Assembly: GCF_964204645.1 (NCBI RefSeq)
Contig: NC_134027.1
Location: 8,606,485 to 8,670,484, forward strand
DNA length: 64,000 nucleotides
Direction of reading: 5' to 3'
From: Tubulanus polymorphus
Lineage: Eukaryota; Nemertea; Palaeonemertea; Tubulaniformes; Tubulanidae
Shown here: one piece after another, positions 36,201 to 51,200 of the stretch
Layout of the letters: each line of letters starts with the position of its first letter
How positions within the stretch are numbered: position 1 is the first letter of the stretch
Notes under the pieces: generated by a model
The model's input: the letters and a program-made list of their open reading frames with translations, nothing else
What the model was told of the DNA's origin: nothing
Database searches by the model: none
Translations under genes and position numbers: made by a program

Positions 36201-39200
36201 AGATGCGTTCGCGAATCTGCCGGTGAAAAACCACGCATCTGATTGGCTAGATATATACTGGTGGCCGCTTAGCGGCAACCTGTCGGCCCTAGAAATCTTG
36301 GGCAATGTAATTAATGAAGAGTCCGTGGGCAGTGTGTTGGTTTGTGTTGGCGTGAGCTTCAGTGGGAGGCAATGAAACCCTGGCAAGCGACGTAGGAAAT
36401 AAAGGAAAAAAAACTAATCAAACTTACTCAGAGACGTTTCCATTTTCTCAATTGATTCGGTAAGTTGCTGGCGCTCTTCGGCATCGATTGTATACTTTCG
36501 AATGTTGCTGATCATCAACGGCATTTTCGTGCAATGCTGCATCGGCGCCACGAGTAGATCGTTCAACTGTAATCTCTTACACCGCAAATCAAGCTCACAG
36601 TGCTGCATCGATTAACAACAAGAAAAATGAAGAAAAAAGACCGATTAGTTCATTCGACAATCGAGTTTAATGAAGTATAGTAACACATCGCGTAATCAAG
36701 ATAAATGATTGCTTTATTTCTAATAATTATCGGCTCTCCTGCTGCCCGAGGCTCACTCAGCGCTCAATTAAACGGAATAAGACACTAATCATAATTTCTT
36801 TAAGGCGAAGATATTAGAACAATTGTTATTTGCTTCGATCTGATGAAGCGGAGAGCACGGAATCGGCGAAACTGGCATAAAACCGAATTTTGATTGGAGT
36901 TTTTGCGCGTTAATTATTCACGGTTTCCAAGAAAATGCTCGCGTAAGCCCGCCACACGGCATATCATTCATAAAGTGAACTGAATAATACATATATAATG
37001 AACATAGATCTAGTCGTATTAAGATTCACGACCAATAGCCTACATATGCAACAACGCGCTTCCGAAGCTTAGAAAATTCTGAATCTTTGAGATTCCAAGT
37101 CGATTTCAACTGCAAATGAACTAAGTTTGAGAGAGAAACTCTGGCCACTTACACGCTCGAACTCGAGAAAGTCGTCGTTTTTCCTCAGTTGTTCCAAATA
37201 CGTCAGCGCATTCGTGTAATTAAGACAATAACTGTGGTACACTTCTGCGTTTTTGGAATGTTGCGATAGCTGCAATGAAAAAAAAAGACAACGATTAAGG
37301 ATGTTTTAAAGTTATATGCAGCAGAATATGAGAAATGATTTGAACTTATGGAAATCTTTTCGGCGTAACAAAATCACCAAAACTTTCACTCTAATCAAAG
37401 CTATTTTTGCGAGTTAGCATGCCAGTTGCAGAGTCTATGAAATTCCAGAATTCCGAAATTTAGCTATTGGTCCGAGATACAACATATCCAAAATACCATC
37501 GGAATTAATGCATGGTACGAGTTCGAACCTGAGTCCGAGAACCGTTGTCGCCTTTTTTTTCTGTATTATCACTCAGGTCACTTCCCTTGTACGAATCAAA
37601 CAAACAACATATCGCGAAAAGGTTTCAATTTGTATCCTGATCATTTCTAACGTTTCGAATCTCGTTTTAGGCCGCAGCCCGCGTTGCCTGCAGATGATAT
37701 TGACATAAAATATCATCATCCCAATTCTAACACTCGGCATTAATCAGAATCAAAAGTGAATGGCAAATTATCAATTCTAAGAAATGTGAACGACATCCAC
37801 CATGAAAAATTAATGAGCTTTTTGTCAACATAATTTAGTGACGGTTCCTAATGCACGTGGTATTTATACAATTTTACAAATACAGTTATTTGACGAAAAA
37901 AGCAGGATCTATGATTTTTGAAAGTGTCACATCAAAAACATATAAAACGTTATTTCTCCACCTCGATCCGCCCCTGGAAAGCGTTGTCATTTTCCCAGTT
38001 TTATGATGGACTCAAATTTTATTTTATACGTCATTAGGTTTCGCGTGTAAGCTTAGATGCTCAGATGCCCGAGTCCAAATCCACGTTGTAGCGTCTCTGT
38101 ATTTCGCATGCATATTTTTTTAATGGATGGTCAGGTAGAAACTTGTTCTGATTAGTCCGCGTACGTGGTACTCTTACAAACCAAGCAACGAGAATTAAGA
38201 CAAGGAAAAAGCGTCGAATCCTTCAAATACATCGATATTCCCGTATTTGGATTAAACCCGAACACCTAGGCGTTGTAGTTCTAATGACAGAACGTCTATA
38301 ATACGTGTCCTGTTTGTTAGCGAAGGAGCTTTGTCTGTAACCCGCACGGGACGAAGTTTGATCGCGCGCGCACACATATCAGACCACACGATGATTGATG
38401 GCTTAAATAATACACGATCTATCAAATTGACATTCAGCAGCGCGACGAGGCCCACGATAGATGCATCATATAGGATTACTGTACACGCTTCCGTCGAGTT
38501 CTTAAAACCGACAGAATTGCGAAAACAAATTAAAAACTTCCTTGCTCGTGTTTTGTGTCTCAGATGACAAAAATAGAGTCGTTGTAATTGAAAAGCTGAC
38601 AACCATTTTGAATCATCATATACTTTGAGATGGTTTTTGTATTCCAAATGCCGATTCCATTGCTAGAAGATATCCCAACGAACATCGTATAATTGGAAAA
38701 ACTACCAGAAATAGTTCCCCCACGTTTGGATATGCAGCCAAAGTTCGTTATAACGCCATCCATTTTAATGCCACTGCCCTCTTAACGCCAATATTTTTCA
38801 GAGAACAAATTTGCTCGATGCAACTCAAACTCAATGAAAATATCATTGTTTTACATCGCCATATTTTTCATCCGTTCCAACGGTGGCGTTATCAATGACT
38901 TTAACCGTACTACGTTAGAACCAGTATACATAGCATCGACGTCGCTTCGCTTAATGAATCCTCGTCGAGCGCCAGAAGAGTAAATAGCGCCACTGCTTAC
39001 CTTTTTAAAAGCTTTGATGAGAACGGCTGTGCTCCCAAAATGTGACGGGCTCATGTCCCTCAGCAGTAATGATATGAAATCACGACAAAACGTATAACTA
39101 ACCTGCACAAAAAAATATACATATAAACCATCAACGATTAGTTGGATTCGTTGCATACATTTGTTGAAGATGGAGAAAGTTGGTATCATCATTCCAGAAC

Positions 39201-42200
39201 TATAGAACGAATTGATAGTCCATGGTATTATCTACACGGAAAAATGACAAGGGAAAAACTGCTTTAGAAATTGATTTTTCTAAGTTTTGACTGGTGGTGG
39301 ATTTGAAATTGTTTTCTTTTCCACGACATCGCCCTTTATTGGTACAGCTTTTAGGCTTGGGAATGGCCTATGAATTAGGAGAGGGTGTTGTCGAATCAAC
39401 GATTATAGAAAATCGTAAATATTTTGATGACTAAAATAATATACATAAATCATCTAGAAACTTACGTAACACAATTCATCCAAATTGCCAAAAATGTCCT
39501 GAGGTTCGGCGAACATTAAGTGGCCGTCGACTTGTAATTGTTTTAGTGGTTCCATAAAACACTGCAAAAAAGTAAGAAATATTGCTACATTGATAATGTC
39601 TGAAAGGTACGCTTTAACAGTACCATCAAAACCAATGCGTATTGATATTTGGGGTGTTTCTCATTTAAGATCCGATATTGCCTTTCCCGAGCTCTGGACT
39701 TCGAATAACTGGAACTACTAGCTCCTAACTAAAGCTTTCGATTGACAAGGGTTTTTTCTACGACTATTAGTGGCTCTACCACGCTTAACACTTCAAACCA
39801 CAATTTGCTTAGAAAAACAATTCATTTTGTGGAATAGCGCGAATCGATACCTGAATGTTTTACGGGGAGGAAACTAGCTCCATTGCGAGTAGCTGCACGA
39901 GCTGTGAATAGGCGATTTAAGTGTAAGGCAAATAGTCGCCGGCGTTGCAACATTCCGGAATCGGGAAAACGACAAAAAAAATTCAACCACATCGATGTAT
40001 CTTTCTGCCGCGCTAGCACACAAAAGCTATCTCAGAAACGGATCAACAGATGGTAGAATTTATATAGAGCGTTGTCTCGCATACATTTCTTCATACATAA
40101 ACGTTGGTTATGTTACTCATTCCCAACGCACTCGAGTTTCGTTTGTTTGAGACAATCGAGACAGTTACAGGTAAACACGTAGCAATTCCCTATGCATTAG
40201 TTATTTGCCATCTAGTCTTACGCTCGTGTCCCAGGGGATAATGTCGGGACGCCCGTGAACTTCTTCGTTTTACTATCATCATGGTTTCCATGAAAATTTC
40301 ATGGCAGCTAAAACTCAGTATCCTATTTTGAGAAAACAGCCTACCATTTTTCATGATTTCGACCGTTTTCATGCAATATCTACTTATGAAAACTACATGA
40401 GCAATATTTCATGTGGAAGTCTGATGAAAACAAGTCATAATTTTAAAAATGGTTTTTCAAACAAAATTTCCCCTATAGTGACCACTAGGGGCGCTGGTGC
40501 TGCCAAAGTCATTGTTTATCATTTTTATTGGTGGTGCCAAAATCGTCAAGTTGGAAAAAATGGCTTTTGAAGACCCAAGATACTCAAGCAATGGAAAATA
40601 AGTGTTGCCAAAAATTAACATGAGGTGTTAGTCGAACAGGTTTGGCTCCCTGACTATTCATCTCCACATCGGAAACACCCGCAGTCTACCAACTGTTCCG
40701 GCGGTGTTCCGGCAACGAAATCATACCACACATGCTCGAAGTTTCGCCACTTTAATTAAGATGTATATTTAGTAATCCCCGCTGCAGCATCGGCTTAATC
40801 CGAGCAGCAAAAACTTGCTGCGCGTTTTTTTCTTGACAGAGCTTAAAATTATTCAATTTCGTACCAAGCAAATCTGATTGCGACCAGTATTCTGAATATA
40901 CATTTTCACTGTCTCCGTCTCCAGGGTATTATGTATTAGTAAGAAGCAATTTTCGAACATACTTTGGACATTGCTGTAGATAATTAACCATTCAAATTAC
41001 TGCTCGTCAGTGCAAAATACCACATTTTCAAAAGATATTTGCTATTATTGAAGTCCCTCAACTTTTGATGTGATAGATTTCATTATATTGAAACCACAAC
41101 GTTTCGGCTGTTGACTTACAGCCATCATCATCATTCCACCTGATCATAAAGAAATAAAGTTGATTTTTGAGAATAGGCCTAAAATGTTTTGTGAGATCAC
41201 GCGGAGTCACGTGGTGCTTATCAGTTGTCAATTACTCTTTGCCTCCGCCCCTCCTGACAACGTGGCTAAGCATTCCCTCGCAACCCTAGAGTGTAGAAGC
41301 ACGAGTAGGATACTTCGTTTTACCATGGTCGTATAAACTAGATTATACGTCCACGTTTATGATCATACGTTCTAGTTTATACGGTTATGGTTTCACTGAC
41401 TTCAATTATATCATATAAGAATTATATCTATCATAAAAGAATTGTTGGACTTCTTCAATTTTCTACAGTATACACGGAAAAAAAGTGTTTCGACTACTTG
41501 CTATGTTCAGCAAGAAATAGTTAGTAAAATACCTACATGCTTTAGCACCATCAAATGATCAATAAGAAAGACGCATTCGCTTTTGAATAATTCCCAGACG
41601 GCTTCGCGACGTTTCCGTTCGGTCTCGGGTATCATCGGCGCCGGCTCCACGTAACCTTGCTTATCACGACTAGCTATTAGATCCGACCAGTGGACATTCT
41701 ATAGAAAAACCAATTTCGAATTTGTTTGAATATAGTTTTCGAAAACTTGAAGAAATTTCCAAGTTTCATACAGAGAGAATCGAGCAATGATAACGGTAAG
41801 ACGAAGTCCGAAAATGTTTCCTAGAGCTGGTGTTTATTCGACTGTATTCTAATAGTCCTCTCAGGGATACTGAAATTGTTTTTTCCCCTAGTTTGTATCA
41901 CTTTTGATTACTTAGTAAGTCTCTTTGTTTTGGATTGTAATATATATTTCATAATTTCTGTTGTAACTCAGTATTTCTAAAGATGACTTAGACGTATGGT
42001 CATAACGTCCGATAAACTACTAGCGCTAGGAAACATTTTCGGAATTTAATTTTCGTCATTATTGTGGGGCTCAATCTATATTATCGTCACAACACAGTGT
42101 CTTATCAATGGTGCCCTAAGTTTCATGAATTTTCAATCGTTCATTCTTTTCAAAAAGTGTTTCGTATTTTCATCAGGATTTCAATCTCTCTAGTGCTCTC

Positions 42201-45200
42201 TTTCACATTTTGCTAAGCCGCTTTCAATGAAGATAACGTCATTTGTGAATTATACCGTGAATAGTTTGTTAACTTCTCGGATTACACAAAATATCCATTT
42301 ACCTTGTAGCTGGCTATGTGGTTGTCTTTGAATTCGGAAGGCTTCAATTTACCGATTGATTCACTCAGTTCGTGTAGACATTCCTTTGATCTGGTTCTTT
42401 TATCGATCTTAAAAAAGAAATTCTGGCGTAATTACATTTTCTGGTAAGAGCGAATGATAACCGGTTCATACGTGATACGCGTGGTACACCTCTCTAAGGT
42501 GGATTTTTTCGTCGTTGAGATATCATTTTACCAGTATCGATGATGCTAATTAACAGAAGCGCCAGTGAACTATTCGATTCATTAGCTATACGGCAATTGA
42601 TCAAGATATATCGGCTTCAAGATATCGCGCCAGTAGGACAGAGGGGAGAGTGAGATTGCAGTAAATCAAACTGTTACTCTCGTGGTATTGATCTAGCCCT
42701 CTCTACGCGCACTACGGCGACTAACACTTCCAATGTATCATCCACAACATCCAATTAGATCATGTTGGATAAACACATTATCAATATCAGATGTCGGGAG
42801 CCCTGGGAAGAAATTAATTTTCATCGATAGAGAAAACACTTTCCGAAGAACTTTCTGAAGTCACTCTACAGTGATTTAGACACAAATATATAGCATAGTT
42901 TGCATCTGATAACGTGGAAGGAAATTCATGGCATCCAGCCTTAGTGTACACCGGAGCGGCAAACGTGTTCATGCGAATGAAGTTGGTAAAGCTTTATTAT
43001 CTGGAATGGCAAACAGAAAGGCCAAATATGACAGGCCCGCAAGGTAAAATTAGGCGACAACCCCCGCAAGGGACTCCCACCTCCTTGGTCGAACTGAGCA
43101 GAACGATGACCGAGGAGATTGACATAAAACTAGTTGTATTGACGATAACGAGAATTTCATCGGGTTAGTCTTTGTATAGCTCACTAGCTATATATAGAAC
43201 GGCAGCGAAAAAAGTCATACTCCTAGTTAACACGTCCATCATTCTACGGAGGCCGGCACTCCACGACTGGTGACAGAAATGCAGTGTTGCGACATCCTAT
43301 GAAGGCGCACCAAATATCCTTATCTGGATTTTTGAGCTATGAGATTTCGAATCTCAATTTTCAATTGACTTTTTTTACAAGACGTATACCCGTTGGCGGG
43401 TCGATAAGACGTGTTGATTTAGAAGGCCAGTATCGAATTCATCATCGCGAACAGAAACTCATTTCTAGCATCTAACAGGTACAAATGTAAACAGTAAGGT
43501 AATTTATTAGGGCCATAAACCAAAGTTCATATCCGGCGGTAGGCTACTTGTTTATTGAGTGATCCAAACCAGTGACCAATATCACGGGAATTGCTTCTTT
43601 ACTGTATAAAATAGAGTCCTGATAAATTATTCGCCGGCACAGTGTAAACCGTCTTGAATACGAATCTGGGACTCGCCGCGTGTATTGCTTCATAGTTTTA
43701 TAGTTTATCGTCGCGTTATATTCCAACACCTATTCGCTCATCTTTTCCACCGATTAGAGACACTGGATGCACTCGCGGCTGTTTCTTTCTTTATATGCAA
43801 TTACCATTTCATATCGAATCTCCAGCCCACTGGCGATAGCGTACACCACAGTAGGTTTTGTTATGATTTTTGTTACGATTTTTCGCACGACACGACTGTT
43901 GTCGATCGGTTACTACGTCGAAAATCTGTTTTCACTGAAACAGTGTTAATACGATCCTAAATCTAGGAAATATAGGCCTATACATAAATATGTATAATGA
44001 TTGGTTATTTACGATGAAAACACGCGGAAAGATCGCCATGACAACCAGGCCAAACATAGCGTATAACCGCTAGGTTCCGACGAAACTTACCAATTTTAGT
44101 AACGAAAATGAGTTTCTATTTTTTCTATTCACCGAATCTGCGAACGACAAGAGAAATGAGAAAACATCGTTAATAAACTTAAAAGATAGATTCGTTAGAA
44201 AATACCGGTGAAATACCCGAAAGCTCGTCAATTTCATTTTACGATCCCCAGCCCTGTAAAGTCGTGTGTTTGGAGCATATTTTCATACGTGAAAACCAGT
44301 GTACAAATATTTGTTTTGTACCGCATGAAGCATCAGGCGAAATGATGCCCCTGAGTCTATAACATGGTTACTGGGGAAATCTATTTCGCTGTCAATAAAG
44401 TCGATTGAAAAACCGTATAGTTTTACAGAATGGTTGCATTTGTAGGCTATCATGTCTGAATTTTGGCTTTTTTTGGACATATATCATGACTTTCAACTAA
44501 AGGCAACCCTTCTCAAAAATATGGCAGGTAACCCCACGTAATAATATATCAAAACATTCGGTCCGTTCCCAAAGTATGTTCCATTGTTGCTTCCTCTTCC
44601 GTGAGATATTATTCTAACATGAAACGATTGCGAGCAAAACCACGAGATAAGGCGATAGCTTAATGAGATACACATTACATAGCTGTTAAACCCAGTTCTA
44701 CAGTGGTTATCATTTGACCATAGCGTTTGACAACTGAATTGGTTGCAAATGTATTTATCAATTCTTGACACTTAACTCAAATCTATCTATAAACTGTGGA
44801 ACTGTATGAAGAGAGTTAGAAGAAAATATTTGCTCATTATGATTTTAAGTGTAACGAGTAATTGCAGAAGCATTTCTGGGACAATACGTATGAGTTCAGT
44901 TTGAGATTTTGTATTTATCTTCAATGCATTAAGTCCCAATGACGCTTCGGTATATTGTAAGCATATATATGTATATTTTTAGGAAAAAGCCTGTTATTCC
45001 GTAATATGTAAATATATACTGAGAAAGGAATCTTGAGAACGAATGCAAAACGAGGAATATACGCTACCATGAGAACTGCGCCTGCCTTTGAACGCTACAA
45101 GACAACATAGGAACGGAGTGATATGGACACTTATGGAATTTAGCGCAGGGAATGGTAAATATGTAAATAAAATGCAAGTTGCTGAAAAGTTGGTTTTTAT

Positions 45201-48200
45201 AAAGGGGTAAAATCACGAAAGATGATTTCGTTTCCAATACTCCTGGCTTTCTCGATAGAATTCGCATTATCGTCTTGATTATCGTTGGTGAAAAAGACCA
45301 CGAATTCGTCGAATTGAAAGACAAATTTGCGTCGTATCCATTAGATTGGAAAACGAACTCCCAATAGCGTTGTCAGGATCAAAATCATTCAGCAGGGAAG
45401 CATTAGATATTCCGTTTTAATTTTCTGTCGAGACTTGCACTGGCGTTAATTCCCTTGTGCAAGATGGGGATCAATTTTGAGAATAGGAGTTGTAATTCAA
45501 AATAGAATGGTAATCAACAGCATATTATCGACAATATGCATGTATAACTCTCTAGTGTGATGGACGAAGAAGATACTGTGGCAAAGATTTTTAGAAATTC
45601 GGAATGATATGTAAGTTTTGAAGTTTGTAATAAGTTCAGTGCAATTTTTGTTCAATTTAGTTTTTTTCCACATTTACCACGATTTATATTGTTCAAATTA
45701 ATAGAGTGTAAGTCGTTTTGGTGGATACAACCCAAAGTTCATTGTGATTACTTTAAGCCACAGCTGTAGGACAGGTCCCGTTGGACAATACGCATAGGTC
45801 GGTTTATACATTCAAGATATCAACTTTAACCCTGTGTGAACTCAATTTGACTATGAAATGATTTCAATCCCGGGTTATAGTTCATACCAATCTATAAAAC
45901 CAACCCCTGGTTACTAACGAACTATTGAACATCGCGGTAAAAATGTGAGAATCGAGCAGAGTCGTTTTTTGAAAATCTTACCATCTGCCTTGTCTGAAGT
46001 GAGACTGGCTGTTGACCCATGGCATGGTTTATTGGCGTAGAAGTCAGCGATCGTGTTGCGTTTGATGAGCATCTTTTTGTGGTGGTCGTGCATGAGAAGG
46101 TCTCCGGGGTAGACCTGCATTCCGAGGTCAACGCTACTTCGCCGCCGCTGTAATCTGGCCGATTGGTTCCCATTCCTGCAATTGAACAAGTCTCTCCACT
46201 TACTCATAGCGTCCTAAAAACTAACACGTAAACCACGAACGAACGTGCGTCTTTTCGGTAGTGCGCGACTTACGAAATGCGACGATATTTCGTAATCTCG
46301 TTCTCAAGATGGATACGCTACTGTTAATTATCAATCCCAACCGACCGTCCACTTTAACTGTAGATAATTAGTCGGCGTAGCATTGAAACATTGATTTACA
46401 GATTCGGTCTAATTATATAAATGCGAAACTATTGAGTAATTCCTTACGGGTGTCGATAGCGGCAACGATCAATCCCATGTCCCGCCCGCCCTGCCCTCTC
46501 TAGAGAGATCATAACGTCACCATTACATCAGCAGGTGCAATTAGACTTTCAAATTCGAATGACGACACTTGTTTATGCAGGGGCGGATCTGGAAGGCAGG
46601 GGTCCAGAAAGAAGGCATTTTCTTTCAGCTGTAGCAGCCATGTCATAGACAAAAGGGCTCACTCAATGAGATGGCAGGAGTCTGGACCCCACGAGACCAC
46701 CCCTAAATACGCCCCTGTTATGGTAAATATACCTGCCACAAGTAACTCTATTTCATGCCGTGAAACTTGAAATCCGATTCATTAGGAATTTTTATTCCTA
46801 CCAACAAAGCAGTCGACAGATTAGCACAAAGATAATTCATCATGAGAAGTAGACACATAGGACGTGTCGTCTAATTATGACTTTATCCGGAGTAATTTTG
46901 GAATTAATCCCAGAAACTCGAGTTAGAAGTTTCAGTCAGGCAATCTCTTGTTTTTGATTCGAATTCGACAATTAGAAACTCACGCAGAAAATGACGAGTT
47001 AGACGACGAAAAAACTCAGCTGACGTCAAATCATTGCTTTAATGTTCATCGCGTGCTCGACTATATTATCAGCAGGTGAACTCTGCCGCGACACGGTGAT
47101 GCACGAGTATCGAAATCAAATTTCTGAATTTCGAATGTTGTTGGCACTCTACAGACGAGCCGTCCAAGCGGAAATTCGTCTGCCGTTAAGTGAGTTCGAA
47201 ATTCATCGCAGACGGATCGATTTCAAGTCTCCTCGTCGCAAATCGATTATTATTACCTTAATCGTCGACGATATCATCAAAAAACAACGCACTACACACG
47301 CATGAAGATTAACTAAATGCTGATTTGCACGCGCACAAGATCATAATTTCAGAAAAAAATAGAAAATCACAGATATTATACTTTTTAACTTTGAGACGCC
47401 CGTGAGATAAAGTTGATTTGCATTATTCAAAAAGAAGCTGTGAATTACAAGCAGAAATACTTAAGACCCATCTACACGAGGAGAAATTTTCAATCTACAC
47501 GAAAAAATTCCCAGAAAGCCGCCTTTATCGAGCCGTCTTCAAAATATGTCAATCTTAAACCAACCCATTTTTTGTTGTTTTCCTATGCGTTCATAAGTCG
47601 TGGGGGAAATGCGACAAAGATATCAAAGTGTGAAAATTAAATCCATTTAGCGACCTTAAACTTATTACGGTCGATTCGGAATTCGATGTACGCGTTCGGT
47701 TCTAAGCGACGAGATTCGTTTTCTCCAAATGTGGCAGAGGAAATGAGAATGAAATTGACTGTAACGAGCCTTTTCCGAGCAGTTCAGGTAAATGTACACG
47801 ACTACGCGCGATGCCAAACTGAATCGTATAGTGATTATGTGTAAGATTCGAAAGCTAGATTTAACGATCTTTGCATATCGTTACATCATCAGGTAACCAT
47901 CTATTCACTCTCATGACATTAAGTAAAGGATTTTGATTTCTGTGGTAAACGTAAAGAGTGTTGCACTTGTTCGCCAAAAATTGCCAAGAAATCTAACGTG
48001 GTTAGTGATTTTTTTCACATGCGCATCAAGAGAGGAAAGTGGCATCGCAATCTTTTTCATTAACCTTCATCATACATAATGTCAGAGTCGTGATAGATTC
48101 GGCGAAACGCACCACATCATTGACCGCATGTATGATCATGATTTCGAGCGACAGCTAATCTATGGGATTATCGAGCTCCTCCGATCATAGAGGGTGTCAG

Positions 48201-51200
48201 GTAACCCCGACGGCGAGCGAATTGGGAGCGTTCTGACGCACAAATGTATCGATCACATTTTTTGGTGTTAATGTTTTCGAGAAGGCGCGCTCACCGACTC
48301 TTAAAGCGCTATTATTTTCCAATTTATGTTCCGCCGTCTTTTTCCGAAATTCGATATGTTTAGACCACGTTATCCCGATGTCTGTCGCAAATGATGACAG
48401 AATATCGAACGATTCGAGAAACATGTGGTACGTCAATGCTGATTTGTGTGTACCGAGGGATATTCGAAGTGGCGAGTCCTTGTAATGTGATTATTCATCT
48501 CGTCCAAGCGCATTGCAGGCCTACGCATAAACTCATCACAGTCCTGGGCAGTAGTTATGCCGCATATAGACAAATACAAGGGTACACGCCGTTTACTTTT
48601 GGCTTAACAAGGAATTACATGCAAATCTACTTAAATGACGGTTCTGTAAACGGCGCGTGGTTTCCCACCCCGAGCTCAGACTCATGAGAGAACCTATGCT
48701 TCGTCTGGGAATTAATTAACTCAGCATCTTCCAGAACGTCATTTGAATTTTAAATGGAGCGTAATAATTATTGGGGAAAGCTCGGTTGCTATTGAATGAC
48801 ATCGTCTTTATATTATTTGCAAAGAAAATAATATCGATGACCGGGAAAAACAACAAGAAAATGCGCATCACAACAAGTTTAAGAGTAATGGAAGGCAACA
48901 GAGATGAGTTCAGTTCGGTATCTGTCGACGCGTTTATTTTAATTGAGTGTCAACGTGAAGTATGTCATTCGAACCTCCAGTTAATAACGTTCGTTTATTG
49001 CCAGATATTCGTAAGGCAAATAACGCTATTACTCGGGTCAAAAGAACATGCCATCATCACGGAGCGATAAACCCGGAGCTAACGCACCGTGAGTTAACTG
49101 TGAAATATAGCGTCTACATGCCGCCGCGCATAAGAACCTTTCAAACTTACCCGTTATCTTCGCCTTCGTCGCACGAGTTGCCAGGAGAAACATCAGGTGA
49201 GTAGCTGGATGGGGATACGTCACCAAAGTTCTTAAAAAGACAAAAGAGCGGAATATGAGCTAGAGGCCCATTAAGAATTATATCGGGTTAAAACGTAAAA
49301 TGCCACTTCGTCTTCACCACCGCCGGGTCCGTTATACCATCAACACGCGTGAACTGATGGCACGAAGTCGCCATCAGAGATGAAATTTGAAAAATACATT
49401 TAAGCATTTCGAATTGAAATTCGTCTAAGTTATAGCTATAGAGAATAGATCGACCCATTTCTACAGCGAAAAAAAACATGTTTAGTGGATTTAAATTATC
49501 TCATTTCCAATCATCTGAGTAAAGTTCTAACAGCGTTGCGCACGGCTGGTAAGTTACGAAATAAAAAATGAACTAAAGGACACGACGAAGATTATGTTTG
49601 AGCTACTTTCTTTTTATACATGCATCATGATAATCATTTCTTCTTTTTTTCCGGATAAACATGACGGATATCCCACAATAATTATCACAGACCCTGACAT
49701 TTTCTGTTTCCGTTCGCTGCGTGTTTGATGATTGGCGCCGTTGAGCCTCAAATTATAAGTAGGCGGGAAAACTGTCACTTTACTTATCTGGAATTTTCTT
49801 GGAATAGTAAACCTATTATAATCAAGGTTGCTGAGGAACCTCCTTGATAATTAATACATTAGGCCCTGTTTGTAACAACTGCGCGATGTTTCGACAATAT
49901 CGCCCGATTCGTTTAGAAAATCATAATGAAGTATACGTAATCTCTGTGTGTGCGATTACTTAGGCAAACCTCCCCTTACAATATAGTGAAGCAAAGTGGT
50001 AGATTTGAAATTCAATTCACAGATTTATTTCCGTAAATGAAATTGATCACCGTATGGTTTTACATTAAAATCGTTATTCAGCGTCAGTTAAACTGGTAAG
50101 GCAAGTTTTATGCGAAAGTGTTATGATATTGTCCTATAATTAGTAAGTATCGTTGCCCGTCCGTTTGAATATTAAAGTAAATTTTCATTCCATAACAAGA
50201 TAACAATGGAATTATTATTCTCTTTGATTCCACTGATTCACGTGAAACCTATTGTATATTTATCCAGAAGACCACCGGACAATGCGCTGAAGTAAGCATA
50301 AATCTGTTTATGCTCGCGGGGTTAGGTTAACGAGAAGGTCTCTTACGTAGTTGTGAGGCTTTGGTCACCAATTAACGCAATCCCGATTTATTCAGAGGCA
50401 ATCTATGGAGATTAAAGGCTTACTCTGGTAACGTGTTGCTGTTAGTTTAAAATGATTGATTCATTTTCGTTTCCTTTCGTTTTCGTGTCGTCAGGGTAAG
50501 GGTTGCAGCGCGGGGTTAGACGACGGTCACAATAACGACAACGGCAATTATCTGCTTTCCCCGGCGAATCGTAATTCAAATTCTCCGCGCGCAAACTACT
50601 CGACGGCGCCATTGTTTATGTTCCTCTAGAATTTTTCTTCGGTTTCTGACGTGTAGTTGCGTGACGCGAGGGATGAAAACCAATTCCAAAGATTTCTGCT
50701 TCGACAAGGGATTTTGACAGCGTTAGTTTTTATTCCATAAGTCTATAAATGGCAATTAACGGCGAACTAGATCGAATACATTTTGATACCGCATATATCA
50801 TTCTCCCTTGGCAAGGATTCGAACCTGCGCAACTTAGATGATGTATTATTAGCCAATCAGAAATGCTGTTTTATTTTAGCCCGTGTTTTTCAATTTATCG
50901 TTGAAATTTGCCTCACGAGCTATCTGATTGGTGCCGCAGTTTTCGCGCGGCAAACCTGCGCATGTACGTGTGGCCGGGTTTCGGACCGTGGCCGTGTCTA
51001 GCAGGTTCGAATCCTTGTCGGGGTAGGATGCGCATGTGGCCGTCAACACTGTGAATGCTACTTCAGTAGCCGTTTACGTTTGATAGCCCATATGACGCTC
51101 TGTGACGCGCTATGTGTCGTCGTGTGCAAACAAAAACGAGGTATATTCGTTTATTCAGTCAATCAGACGATCATCATCAAGGTTTAGATGAACTACTGCC

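Noticed and set aside
48197-48687. Overlapping open frames on both strands (79 and 98 codons)
   Set aside because: No family resemblance, and the minus-strand donor (phase 1) does not match the phase needed by the next Rho GEF exon. They remain unexplained but unsupported.
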